Made by a program: the position numbers and the translations under genes. From Undaria pinnatifida (lineage: Eukaryota; Sar; Phaeophyceae; Laminariales; Alariaceae), in NCBI GenBank assembly GCA_012845835.1, contig JABAKD010000022.1, forward strand, positions 6,583,542 through 6,647,541: a stretch of DNA of 64,000 bases, given 5' to 3'. Shown piece after piece: positions 1 through 10,463 of this stretch (position 1 is its first letter; each line of letters begins with the position of its first letter). The notes under the pieces were generated by a model. That model worked only from the letters and a program-made list of their open reading frames with translations. It made no database searches and was not told the origin of the DNA.

Positions 1-410
1 TCGGCCGAGTGGTGCAGGACGGAAGAAGCATTTCGACGAAGTCGTGTCGACACAACAAGCAGGGGGTCGGTAGTAAAATAATAAGTGAAAACGGTGTGCG
101 GGTGTGACAAGACGGGAGATTCTGAAGCATTGCGACGAAGTCGTGTGAACACAAGAATTGCCTCAAGCAGAAGAAAATGGTATGATATTACTGTAAGGAG
201 GCGGAAGGTAAAGCATATTGTATGTGTCTAACCATGAGTGGGCGACCGACCGAGTTCACATCATCAGATCAAAGTACATGTACCCCCGGTACCAATGGAA
301 TTGTGCGAACGCAAGCAGGAACAGGTGAAAAACAGGGCGAAAAAAACAACATCGAGCATGTACAACCATGCGAGAGCCAGCGAGCGTGTTCACGTCACAT
401 TCAAGTATAT

Positions 411-722
411 GCCGGTCGCCCCGGTGGCGTATCAGGTTATCCTCGAGCCTGGTATAAGTCAGTTTCGTGAGTTCGAGCCCCGCCGAGTGCATACTCGTAT
501 GGATTCGTTGGGATTTTTTCTTGTGCTCAAATTGTAATTGACTTGCGGAAAGCGCGAGAGCGTGAGTCAGCAACATTCGATGAAAAATCGACGAGCAGTG
601 GGAGTGCTGGACCCTATGCGCGATAAAAATTGAAGGCAAGAACCGGGGGGGAGAAGGGACGACACCTGTGACCACGGCTTGTCCAGAAGCTGGAAAGTAG
701 AAGTGTGCGAAAAAAAAAAAAA
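411..722 (+). repeat. tRNA-derived SINE-like element, copy 1
   Basis: The 5' end (about 411-491) looks like a tRNA: a box-A-like stretch around GGTGGCGTATCAGG is followed by GAGTTCGAGCCCC, which matches the RNA polymerase III box B. A non-tRNA body follows and ends in an A-run at about 709-725. The same ~310-bp unit occurs on the minus strand at 32760-33083 and, diverged, at 39586-39988. Repetition, tRNA-like head and A-rich tail together support a SINE. No target duplication was resolved. Confidence 0.6.
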
Positions 723-745
723 ATATATATATATACCCCGCACCA

Positions 746-1944
746 GGTTAAAATGGCATCGAGCGTGTGCGACCACGAACAAGCGTGTTCAAATTACAGT
801 AGTAGTATCAATAGTATTAATAGTAGACTAAAACAGTAGACTGTACGCCCTTGCATCAGGATCATGGGATCAGGATCAGGTGTGTACGATGTCCACATTT
901 CGAGGGACGATGTGATCCAGGCTGTTGTTGTACTGTTCGGGAGGAGCCGTTCGCACCCCCAATGATATTCCCATGCCTCTTACCACAAGTTTGGCGTCGA
1001 GGCCATGAGATCCTCCGCGGTGTCCTCTGCCTCGCTGCACGGCACTACGTTGCGATTGGTTAAAGCCATTTTGAGACCTTCGCAGCCGAGGTTGCTCTTC
1101 CTTCACTGCCGACTGATGTGTGATGACCCTCTAAATGCCCGTTCCTCCTGCCTTCATATGAATTCGCCGTAAAAACCACGAGGTGAACGTCCGGCTATCG
1201 GTGATGGTACCCGATCGCGGCGGTAGTGAAAAAAGGTGGTGATGCGTCGGAAGAGCAAAAGAAGCGCAGTCCAATGTTCAACACCACCAGATACCTGGTA
1301 AATATTAACAAATTTTAACAACCCAGAAAATTCTGTGGGTGGTGCGCCTTTCCAAAGCACACAGCATCCATGACCCACGACGGCCAAAGCACAGCATCCA
1401 CGGCGGCCAAAGCACATAATCAACGACGGCTGAAACACAGCACCCAGGACGGCCGGCCGCACTTCACAAGCCATAACATCTAAGCACAGGTCACCCCATA
1501 ACGTCCCGGCCACGGTTCGGGTTAGTCATCTGGCCGGGGTAGTGTTGCCTTCCCCCGGCCACCTCACCCTGCGGATTTTAACAACAGCAACAACCTTACA
1601 TCTTCAATTCTTCCGCGTTCAATCTCCCACTTCACGACAGCAGCAGCAGCGGTTCCGTACGTGCTGATCAAACACCCGCCAGTTCCCTGCACCCTGCTTT
1701 TTTATTCGAAATTTGCTTTTGTGCTACCCTCCGTATCCTTCCTTCCCTCCTGATTGATCGAGCCCTCACCTCAATTAATTACCTCGCAATTTCTACGTAC
1801 TAAAATACCCCCTCATATACACGCCTTCCAAATGTATTTAAGATCAATCCCCGCTCCACAAACCCCAGGCTTCCTACGTTCAACCGTACACGATGCTGAT
1901 AGTTTCCGCCGGCTACTTTCGGGTCCTTCCGATTTTCAACAGCC
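746..1944. other. No gene recognised; short degenerate tandem repeat
   Basis: Only short overlapping open frames are present and none resembles a known family or has convincing splice borders. About 1358-1468 holds three to four imperfect ~29-bp units built on the word CGGCCAAAGCACAGCATC. The rest shows no structure that I can name. Confidence 0.4.
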
Positions 1945-2190
1945 CGTACAGCTGTCAGATTTTGTCCCCCTCAGAAACGGGTTTTATAGTTTCCGCGCAC
2001 AGACTGACTAAAATCACCCTGTTGACCCTGATTCTACACTGTAGTTGTAAGGGGAGTCGCCGACCTATATCCTTAATGAGGACACACAACTCGTAATGCG
2101 CGCGATTGGAGTATCACACACAGCTTGCAAATATGAGTTTCGACGAAATCTTCGATCTCACAGCTGGAGTGTACTTTCATTTTTTAAAAT
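1945..2190 (+). repeat. Foldback repeat family R1, partial arm
   Basis: This ~245-bp stretch starts near CAGCTGTCAGATTTTGTCCC and ends near CACAGCTGGAGTGTA. It recurs at 3750-3997, 4024-4281 (inverted), 34303-34560 (inverted), 35885-36150 and 48100-48350, with a diverged copy at 48655-48860. A shorter relic of the same unit is visible around 2824-2863. It has no coding potential. Confidence 0.75.
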
Positions 2191-2199
2191 ATTAATATT

Positions 2200-3085
2200 G
2201 ACAGCTTCGAACTCAATAATCTTCGAGATTTAACGTCCAGTTTTTCAAAAGAGAAATCATTTGGAGCTGTGAGTCGGCAGAGTTTCACGACTACTTCGTA
2301 TTAATAATAGCTAGATCAACAGTAGTAGGTAGATGCCGTTCGCCAACCTACTGGCTTTAGTCAGCAAGTCGCTGGCGCCAGCTGATGGCCAGCCGGCTTG
2401 CTGACTTAGATGGGCGAGCGAATCAAAAACCCAAATTTAGCTCCCCCTGGCGGAGGCGGGGACCCCGCCCAAAGAAGAAAAAATGCCCGCATTAAACCAC
2501 CTTTTTTACTCGTAAAAGGTTCTAGAAGTATGGAAACCCGGTCGTCAGTCGGATAGTCAGCACCTCCTCCAGGAAACGGCTTAATATTTTCGTCCGAAAA
2601 ATAACTACATCTGCTAATTGGTGACGTAAGTCGTGCCGTGCTGATTCTCACAGCTCTATCAAGATACCCTGCAGGTTAGCATGCATACATGTCATGCATG
2701 CCATAATTTGAAATAGAAGGCTTTGTTTTGAGGACCGGTTCTCACAGGCCCTACGAACGCTGAGCTGGAGAGTAAAAGTGGGCATTAACAAAACAAACAT
2801 CTTCAAGGAATACTAAATCAGTTAAACGCGCGACCGGAATATCACGCAGCTTGCAAAGATCAGTGTTGACCCTTGAATTGATCGAACTCACACAGCCGAC
2901 TAATTTGAAACAGTTTTATTGAAGAGAAAAAAAAATATGCCACTAAACCGTTTAATGCCTTGCTGGAATTACGTGTTTCTTGTTGGTTTCCTTAAACCAT
3001 ATACGGAGTACTAAATACTATCACGTACTCGTATAGTCTATACCTAAATATATTCGTTTTTTTATATACTATTATATATACTATA
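2200..3085. other. No gene recognised
   Basis: No convincing coding region. Apart from the short R1 relic near 2824-2863 I see only AT-rich intergenic-type sequence. Confidence 0.4.
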
Positions 3086-3997
3086 GTGAATATTATTTGT
3101 GACCTAAACCTCCTAAAAAATCTCCCCCCCCCCCCCCTCTTGCTCTCCCTTACTCAAACGCCCCACCAAATATCGAAATCCGCCACATTAATAAACACTT
3201 CACGCACAGGATATCACCTCATTATCTTTCGAGAGCCATCCATGCCGCTGTGTTCCCCCCCCCCCCCGCCTCGAACGCCCCCTTCTTCCCCATCACCCGC
3301 ACCTTCGCCTAGACCTAGCACCACACGTATAACAAACCCCTCACCTAAAGCCCTTCCCCCCCCCCCCCGCCCCCCCCCCCCGCCCCCACCCCCCACCCTC
3401 CCCCCCCAACCCATCCCAACCCCACCCCCTCGAACACTCCACCCTCTCTTTACTCACTGATTGTACGACCTACCCCAGGATATACATGATAAACTGATGT
3501 ATTATTTCCAAAAATGTCACATTTATCCCCTCGAAATGATGTATAGTTTCCAGGCACATATTGAGCTGCCCCCCCCCCCCCCCGCCCCGCCCCCCCGCCC
3601 CAACCCCAATAATATGCTGGTGCCAAAACCGTCAGATTTATCCCCTCGGAAGGATTTATAGCTTACATGCACAAATTGCCCCTTCCCCCCCCCCCCCCCC
3701 CGCCCCCTTCCAAACCCGCTCGCTTTTGATCAAAACCAGGCCCCCCTTTCCCTTCACAGCTGTCAGATTGTGTCCCCCTCAGAAACGGGTTTTATAGTTT
3801 CCGCGCACAGACTGACTAAAATCATCCTGTTGACCCTGATAGCTACACTGTAGTTGTAAGGGGAGTCGCCGACCTATATCCTTAATGAGGACACACAACT
3901 CGTAATGCGCGCGATCGGAGTATCACACACAGCTTGCAAAGATGAATTTCGACGAAATTTTCGATCTCACAGCTGGAGTGTATTTTAATTTTTATAA
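3086..3997 (+). repeat. R1 family arm with poly-C tracts
   Basis: Long C-runs (3123-3137, 3256-3267, 3357-3410, 3571-3583, 3687-3701) alternate with short conserved words. A ~245-bp R1 terminal unit follows, ending around 3997. The order matches the right arm of the 34.3-36.2 kb foldback element, so this is probably one arm of a broken copy. Proline-rich open frames here are artefacts of the C-runs. Confidence 0.7.
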
Positions 3998-4023
3998 TAC
4001 TATACCAGGTGTAAGATATTATA

Positions 4024-4281
4024 AAATAAAATTCCACTCGAGCTGTGAGATATAATATTTTGTCGAAACTCATCTTTTCAAGCTGTGTGTGATACTCCGA
4101 TCCGGCGTATTACAGGTTGTGTGTCCTCATTGAGGATATAGGTCGGCGACTCCCCTTAGAACTACAGTATATATAGCTATCAGGGTCAACAAGGTGATGT
4201 TGGTCAGTCTGTGCGCGGAAACTACAATAATACCCGTCTTTGAGGGGGACAACATCTTACAGCTGTGGAAGGAAATGCGTA
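4024..4281 (-). repeat. R1 terminal unit, inverted copy
   Basis: This is the reverse complement of the preceding R1 unit (3750-3997), about 25 bp away. The conserved CACAGCTGGAGTG ends face each other. In the complete element at 34.3-36.2 kb these ends face outward, so this looks like two abutting R1 elements rather than one hairpin element. Confidence 0.75.
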
Positions 4282-4289
4282 TATGTTGC

Positions 4290-5235
4290 CTGGTATAGTC
4301 TAGTCTATACTATATGCTATCATATGTGCCTTATACTATTCGGAGTACCTATACACTACTAGTCTCATATCGTCGTTTCAAAAGTTGCCCTTGCCGGTTC
4401 TCTCGCTAAGCCAGCTCAGCTTTTAGGTTTTTCGCTATTTCCTTCCAGGGACCGTTGCGCCGCTGAAGGCGCGACTGGCCTCTGAGCGCTTTTGGAAAGC
4501 TTGAACAGGCGTGTTCAGATCGACGCCTAAAGTGCAAGATCCTGTGATCGGGACAGAACCGTCAACACTAAAAAAATACCAGCAGTACACTCGTAGAACA
4601 AAACATGTTTTTCAATATGGCGCCAAGATTTTGAAAAATTAAAAGCCGTTCACGAGGAGCTGTTTTCAAAAAGCCCATGCACCTCTCATAATTAGTCTAG
4701 AGCTACCCTGCGAATGTTAAGAAATAGGCGTCGTCAGCCTATGGCCATTATCAATATTCAGTATCGAATGTACAGCTCCCTGTTAGGACTTGCTGCAGCG
4801 CCACAGCAGCAGTATTACTGTATGTAGTAGTAGGTAGCCTACGGAGCTGTTCATCAGTGTGACATTGCCATCGTATTATCGTAGTCAATGCGTAACGTAG
4901 CTAAAAGAGTATGTAGGCTTCTCGAGCACAATCAGTAATCTAGAGCTCGTACACGAAGGGTTCTGCAACTAGAAACTCGCTAGAAGTCAAGGAAACAAGG
5001 TGCAGCGCCCTCTCCTGCTCACACCTTGTCGTCCAGCATCTGAACTTGTCACAGTTCATTGTCCTAAGATTTTCTTGCCCACAAGAGAGGCACCTTTTTT
5101 AAGCGTCGTCGTCAACTCTTCACATCCTCAACACAGCGTGTCTGCTCGGTTGGGCTAACGGCCACCTGGACCAGCCGGAGGAGAGGCTTCTGAGCAAAAG
5201 GAGAAGAAGCAGGGTTTCCAACGCCATCACGGGCA
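4290..5235. other. No gene recognised
   Basis: No open frame of note and no recognisable repeat. The last ~100 bp lead into the copia gag remnant. Confidence 0.4.
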
Positions 5236-5239
5236 GCGT

Positions 5240-5640
5240 AATGTACCCTGTGCCAGGCGGCGTGGAAGGCTCTCACCGAAAAATACAGCGGCCAGCCACA
5301 CTAAGGAGCGTACCATGAGAAACTCGTCAACACCAAAATGGAGCCAAGGCAAGATCCGGACGATTTTGTATTCATTCTGGACGAATGCCATGATCTCTAC
5401 TTCAGGAAATGGGGCGGACGCGGTGCATTACGAGAGGTACGACGATAATATTTCACGCGCCCTCCCTATTGAATACGACAGAGTACCAACCGCCAGCTAC
5501 GGGCGAGATTTTGGGCTGAACGACGCCCGGAACATGGTACACACCATGTACGTCGACAACCTTTCGCGTCCTTCCAACGCGAAGCCGGTCGCCGGTCGAG
5601 GCATTGCCATGCAGGTGGCGGGACACACCAGAAGACTATA
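5240..5640 (+). pseudogene. Ty1/copia gag fragment, frame-broken
   Basis: Across shifting frames the translation resembles the Gag of the intact copia element at 52-56 kb. Shared blocks include AW.AL..KY, a Q-DPDD stretch, and a ...MYVDNLSRP...GRGIAM block matching NLYIDRLSRP...GRGAAM in that element. A stop and at least one frameshift interrupt it. It is a decayed copy of a related copia family. It runs opposite to the protease and RNase H remnants immediately downstream, so the locus is rearranged. Confidence 0.6.
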
Positions 5641-5766
5641 AACAGTTGGGCTCAGGCAGCGCGGACTCGCTGATAGTTGCCGCTAGGTGGCCAAAATTTG
5701 AACGACTGTTGGCATTACGATTCAAGAAGGATCTTGTTGCAGTACCAGCACGCGTAACGGCAGAAG

Positions 5767-5990
5767 TCACTTCCAGGCGTGAATGCTCCCTCTGTTGGAG
5801 CGGCAGAACGTCGAGAGTTCGAGCCTCTCTATCCCCGTCAAGTACTTGATGCCGATGTCAGCGAGTTGATCCTCTGTCTTCACAAATTTGATGGCGATTC
5901 TTCCCTCCTTGACTAGCTCCTGGATGGAAAAGTACGGCAGAGCCACGTGTTTGATTCGCGAGCTGTAGGTCGGGCTTCGAGCCACGTGCA
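5767..5990 (-). pseudogene. Ty1/copia RNase H C-terminal fragment
   Basis: The frame contains the copia RNase H tail pattern SPTYSSRIKHVAL, then a QELVKEGRI block, then TEDQLADIG. These match the order S-RTKHI, KELIKDGKI, QLADVGTK in the intact element at 52.0-52.5 kb. The rest of RNase H and all of reverse transcriptase are absent upstream. The frame joins a protease-like remnant directly, pointing to a large internal deletion. Confidence 0.65.
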
Positions 5991-5999
5991 GAGTCGAGA

Positions 6000-6560
6000 T
6001 GATGTCAACTGTGGACCACTATAGCCCCTGCGCTGTATCAACCAATGCTCCCCCCACGGCGGTTGAGATTGGTTTTGCCGTATCCAAGACCTTGCTGTAG
6101 TCGTCCAACCTGTCACGCAGTCTGGGGATGATAGCACCATCGAAAATAGTGTCTGGACGCGCCACTGTCCACCAGCACATTCACGGACGCGTTGCTGCAG
6201 TGGACTTGCCGCCCCGCCGTATGACCAACCGTGAGAGCCCGTGCTGGTGATACCCCCAAACCTTTCGGGCTGCCCATTCGCGTTCCTGTCGTTGACCGCT
6301 ATCCCCACAAAACACAATACTATCGGCAGTATGGACGGAAATCTTCTTGCTCTACCGACCCTTCCACCGCGGTAAACGAGATAGGGTGGTCGGGATCATA
6401 AGAAGCAACATAGTTTGCGCTCCTGTTTGCATTGCAAAATTGCTGCGGATGCTGCATTCATTCGGCAATCCGCGCCGATGTGCGTAGTGGATCTATGGAA
6501 GGAACACCGCTGCTTTCCGCCAGTCCTTCTCCTCGCGCCTCTGGATACTGCCTTGACTTG
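6000..6560 (-). pseudogene. Ty1/copia gag end and protease remnant
   Basis: Around 6440-6530 the minus strand encodes RCSFHRSTTHIGADC, like the RCSLHNSTTHSDAEC that follows the zinc knuckle in the intact element. Around 6020-6150 another frame reads DGAIIPRLRDRLDDY, like DDELHPGLKDKLLNY after the aspartic protease motif. Frames change between the blocks, so this is a pseudogene. Confidence 0.5.
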
Positions 6561-6633
6561 CCGAGGCGTGTGCTGTAAACGTTGGACTTGCTGGCCCCAC
6601 TGACGGGGCCCACGCTGATGATCTTTTCCCTTC

Positions 6634-6753
6634 AAGACGCAGTCTTGAATGGCAAGACGCAGTCTTGAATGGCAAGACGCAGTCTTGAATGGCAAGACGC
6701 AGTCTTGAATGGCAAGACGCAGTCTTGAATGGCAAGACGCAGTCTTGAATGGC
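6634..6753. repeat. Six-unit 20-bp tandem repeat, each with a hairpin
   Basis: Six identical copies of AAGACGCAGTCTTGAATGGC lie head to tail. Each copy carries CAAGAC-GCA-GTCTTG, or AAGAC-GCA-GTCTT in the first phase, a short perfect inverted repeat with a 3-base loop. The perfect identity of the units indicates recent expansion. It lies at the edge of the copia remnant. Confidence 0.95.
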
Positions 6754-6944
6754 GTTTCCGACCCAGAGCTTTTTTTTTCCGGCGAAGACCAGCAAAACCG
6801 ACCTCAGAAAGCCTGAGCAAGCACACCGTCGCAGGTCACGAACCCCTCGTGAAAGTGCGGTAGAGTACAGAGTACAACGCGTGTGTTGGTTCTATAGAGC
6901 GCTACCCACCAGCTGCTACTCAGGTTATATATATATCAGCCACA

Positions 6945-7080
6945 GTGACGGAGTAGCTCCGTGGGTATAGTGCTATAGTCTATAACCAACAAAACTAGAC
7001 ATACGTTTTCGAGTGTTTCGTTTATTGATTCTCGCCGAATTTCATAATGTCCAGCGTGAACGTTCGAAAAGAGCAAAAAT
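6945..7080 (+). repeat. tRNA-like dispersed repeat
   Basis: GTAGCTCCGTGGGTATAGTG resembles a polymerase III box A. The following sequence (GTTTTCGAGT, GATTCTCGCCGA) matches the copy at 8592-8716 and, inverted, 7438-7566. Lower-quality tRNA-like words continue to about 7360. It is not a foldable full tRNA gene. Confidence 0.5.
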
Positions 7081-7437
7081 GAAGTCAATGAAATTCTAAA
7101 CTACGACGCACACACATGTTAATATTACAGCACTTTCAACTAGAGCACTTAGCCAAACGTATGAAAGAACAAGTATAAGGTCGGTGAGATTCAAACCCAC
7201 GACACATGCATGTTAGCGTGGTCTAGTGCAAACACATGTGCTGTATAACTGGAACATGCGTGTGTCGTGGGTTCACACGGCTGACCAAGTGGTCTAGTGG
7301 ATGTTAGTGTATAATAACTAGCATGTGCGTGTGTCGTGGCTACGAGCCTCGCCGACCTCAGATATATTTGTTCTTTTCGCGCGTGCGCGCTGGCGACCTT
7401 ATGAGAAGTGATGGCAGTATGTTTTCCTAGACAATAA

Positions 7438-7566
7438 CTCGTGGCGAGGGGAGAGCCCCGAAGATCCCTGCATTGCGAAGTCGGCGAGAATCATTCACAG
7501 ATTAGCGAACTTGAACGTATGTATTAGGCTGGTTATATAACACTACTCAGTGAGCTACTCGGTCAC
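7438..7566 (-). repeat. Left inverted copy of tRNA-like repeat
   Basis: The reverse complement of this stretch matches 8592-8716: the words TCACGTGAC, a GTAGCTC box-A-like core, ATTCTCGCCGACTTCGCAA and CCGGGGCTCTCCCC occur in the same order. The two copies flank a 1.0-kb unique segment. Confidence 0.6.
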
Positions 7567-8071
7567 GTGACTGAGAAGCTCAATGGGTAGTGCACCAAGA
7601 GCAACCACAACAGCGTGCGGCCTCCTAGCCTCCGCCCGGGAAAACAACAGTCGCGAAAAGGCGACGATAACCAAGGACCACGTTGGCTTCCAAGATTTCG
7701 GCGATCGCCATGCCAAAGCGGTGGTTGATTTGGTCGGGGAAGAGTCGGCGGATGATATATGCTGATAGCGAAACCGACGAGATTGGGGGGCACCATGAAG
7801 GGCAAACCAAAATGGAACGAAGGCAGCCAAGAGAAACAGCGCCAAGGGGTCTGTGTGCCCTGGCAGGTAAAGCCGAATACCGCTAGTACAAACAAACCTC
7901 GGGCCCAGGCATATGCTGGTAGGTTGCACCACTTGCGTGTAGCGCTCAACATAACACAAACGAAGGAAGGCGGAGCAGCAAGGCGAATGTGACATAATCG
8001 TATTTTCTTATTCGCTATCCTCTCCAGTGACTTACGGCGAACGGCGTCTGCCGCAGAGCTAGAAACAACAC

Positions 8072-8109
<38 letters not shown>

Positions 8110-8591
8110 CCATCATCATCATCTTCATCTTTAGCTTCGATGGTGATGGCCAGCACTGAGACCAATCACGACGGAGGAGAGAGAATCCCTGGCACAGGGT
8201 ACCACTCCTCTTGGGGGGGGCGTAGTAGAGGACTCACCGATGGCGGAGCGGGCATCGATGGCTTCTGCCCATTGTCCCGCGGTCACGGCGTCGCTCACAC
8301 TTTCCCCCCACCCTGCTCAATATCATTAACGCCGCCAGACAGCCCTGATCGTAGCTGCACCAGCACCTCCCCGATTGTAGGATGGGGTACTTGCGGCATC
8401 CCGTCGATTTTACAACAAGGGGGAACTGGCAGCAGCGTAAAATTTCCCTGGTGGATGGATGGGAAACGGAGGACGTAGACGACCGATTCACCCTTACCGC
8501 CGCCTCGGTTCTCATCGGCAGCAATCTAACTAACGCGATGGAGGACTCAGCTGCTGCCGACAGTTTCAAGCGGGATGTTTTTTTGGTTATA
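7567..8591 (-). other. Unique segment between inverted repeats with candidate exons
   Basis: The minus strand has several protein-like stretches. One near 8310-8245 (VSDAVTAGQWAEAIDARSAI) ends at a GTGAGT donor. A short piece around 8063-8040 lies between TTTCTAG and GTAAGT. A third, about 7770-7625, follows a CAG acceptor (LFPDQINHRFGMAIAEILE). The phases allow more than one reading and no family is recognised. A (CAT)n run occupies about 8069-8130. It could be a small gene or a captured gene fragment. Confidence 0.25.
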
Positions 8592-8716
8592 TAGCATTGT
8601 CACGTGACTCGGTAGCTCAGCGGGTAGTGCTATATAACAAACACAATATATGTTTTCGAGTTCGTTCATAGATTCTCGCCGACTTCGCAACAACAGGCAT
8701 CTCCGGGGCTCTCCCC
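8592..8716 (+). repeat. Right inverted copy of tRNA-like repeat
   Basis: It starts with TCACGTGACTCGGTAGCTCAGCGG (box-A-like TAGCTCAGCGGGTAG) and continues as the partner of 7438-7566 in opposite orientation. Confidence 0.6.
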
Positions 8717-8790
8717 ATGGCTCTGTGGTCTAGTGGATAGTGCTCTATAACTGACATGCGTGTGGGGGGGGTTCGAATCTCAGGGCGATG
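8717..8790 (+). repeat. tRNA-like sequence (SINE head or tRNA pseudogene)
   Basis: TGGTCTAGTGGATAGTG resembles box A and GGTTCGAATCTC is a near-perfect box B about 45 bases later, as in a tRNA gene. I could not close an acceptor stem, so I do not call a functional tRNA. Related box-A words occur at 7218-7300. Confidence 0.45.
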
Positions 8791-8799
8791 GCGGCGGCG

Positions 8800-10400
8800 G
8801 TGGTGATGATGGCAACGCTGACGATGGAGGTGAAAGGCTAGCGGCGCCCGACGTAGTGGGACCATCATATTGGAACCGCCCCCCACAGTCGGCCGACACC
8901 GTCGATCTTTTTCTGGGTGCGTTCACCTTCGTCATGCTTCGTGATGCAGCGCGAGTAGTCATGGCCCCGTATTTCCACCGAGATCGTGTCGACGGCGGCC
9001 ATGAGAAGCGTTTCGAGTCTTCGACTTACTGTGGGCGTCGAGCTCTACTCATGAACTGCGATGGAGAGTTCCATGAAGTGGATGTTTGGGGACGATGCTG
9101 TACGAGGAGGCTACCAACAGATGACCCTGTGGACGCGCAACGTCTCCGAGCTGCACTCGTATGTTTCACGCAAACTCGCGTTTGGAATGCGCGGGCAAAT
9201 GGATCTACGACTAACTTTCGAGCGAGAGTACCGTGTGTGCTTTAGGCTGGACTGGTAAAGGTTTAGGCGCTTGTTTCAGATCTCACGACTACCTTTCAAG
9301 TGAGTGTTCCGCTTAAAACTATATATGTAGGGTTTGTAGAGTTTTAGACAGGAACGTCGATTATTTTTACTTGACTGGGCCGACAACAATAGTGCACTGG
9401 CAATTGAGTGTGCTCATTCCGGCCAGGCGCTCAACGCAAACGTCTGAGAATGTGCGCAGTGAACACCAAGGGACACATCCATGACAAACCATTTCCATGT
9501 ACATCGCGATTCTACTGATGATGGCGTGATAGTTTCCAGGGATGAAGGGGTCCATGCTATACAAGTGGACACCATGCGCTCGAGCTGGCAACAAACACAC
9601 CCAAGGTGAGCCTTCGGTTTTTCCGCTGTGTGTGGTAGCCACTAAAACGCTTCAACCTCAGACCCACATACACCCTCTATATAATGTTCCGAAGCAGAAC
9701 GGTAAAATCGATTTCCCTTCAGTGTGTATGGCCTTTGAACGTGTATACAGCATCTTGGACAATAGTTTGACCGCATCACAGAAAATCAAAACATTGGGCC
9801 CTAGAGTCGAAGCCACATCCGTAACATTAGCAGCACGTCGTCCTATCACGAAAGAGGCGAGGTGGCCTTATTGTCGGCCCATGCACGCCGACACCACGAC
9901 CACGCATGTGCTTGTTGGAGTGGGAGGATACGCACGTCAAAAAACGCACGTGCGTGATACGTACACGACACCTTTTACTGAATATCTCCGGTACTAGACT
10001 ACATACAACGACAGGCGGCAATATTCAAGCTTCGAAAGTGTCTGATATATGCGCAATACCTTGCAATGTTGTATTTATAACATAGATTACTGGATAATGA
10101 CCATGCGCAGGCAGAAAATAGACACGCAGTTGTATCTAGTAATTTCCCTGTGCGGGAAAATACCATGTTGTGCTGAACGTGTGTGTGCGTGTTTGGAATG
10201 CTTGCCTCGATAATGCGACTACTCGCGTTAAAAGCATTTTTTAAAATTTAACAGAAGCACTATGGGACCACTTCGGAACTCAGACCCACGTGCGCCACCT
10301 CTACGACTACGTCTAAATGAACCTCTATCCCCCTCACCCTCAAGCACTTCGTACACGCCATGCGGCAGCCGCTGGACGTATGCGTCAAGGCGTTCATCGC
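8800..10400. other. No gene assigned; several unassigned open frames
   Basis: Open frames exist on the plus strand (8760-9245, 9061-9258, 9542-9997) and the minus strand (9367-9642). Some have protein-like composition, but none shows a recognisable domain or a supported splice site, and competing frames overlap. Confidence 0.3.
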
Positions 10401-10411
10401 ACGGGAGAATA

Positions 10412-10463
10412 TCATTCAGCAACACAGACTGGACCACCTTCCCACAGAACGCGCAAGTATGCA
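10412..10463 (-). CDS. CESA: CESA exon 13: last residues and stop
   Basis: After GTATCAG, one base completes a codon with exon 12, then 16 codons ([16 protein letters not shown]) and a TGA at 10412-10414. A competing frame stays open to 10228, so this terminal exon rests on phase continuity alone. Confidence 0.5.

Noticed and set aside
3086-3460. Proline-rich protein
   Set aside because: It is produced by poly-C tracts of the R1 repeat family.
8717-8790. A functional tRNA gene
   Set aside because: Box A and box B are present but I could not pair an acceptor stem or define a convincing anticodon arm; the sequence belongs to a local repeat cluster.
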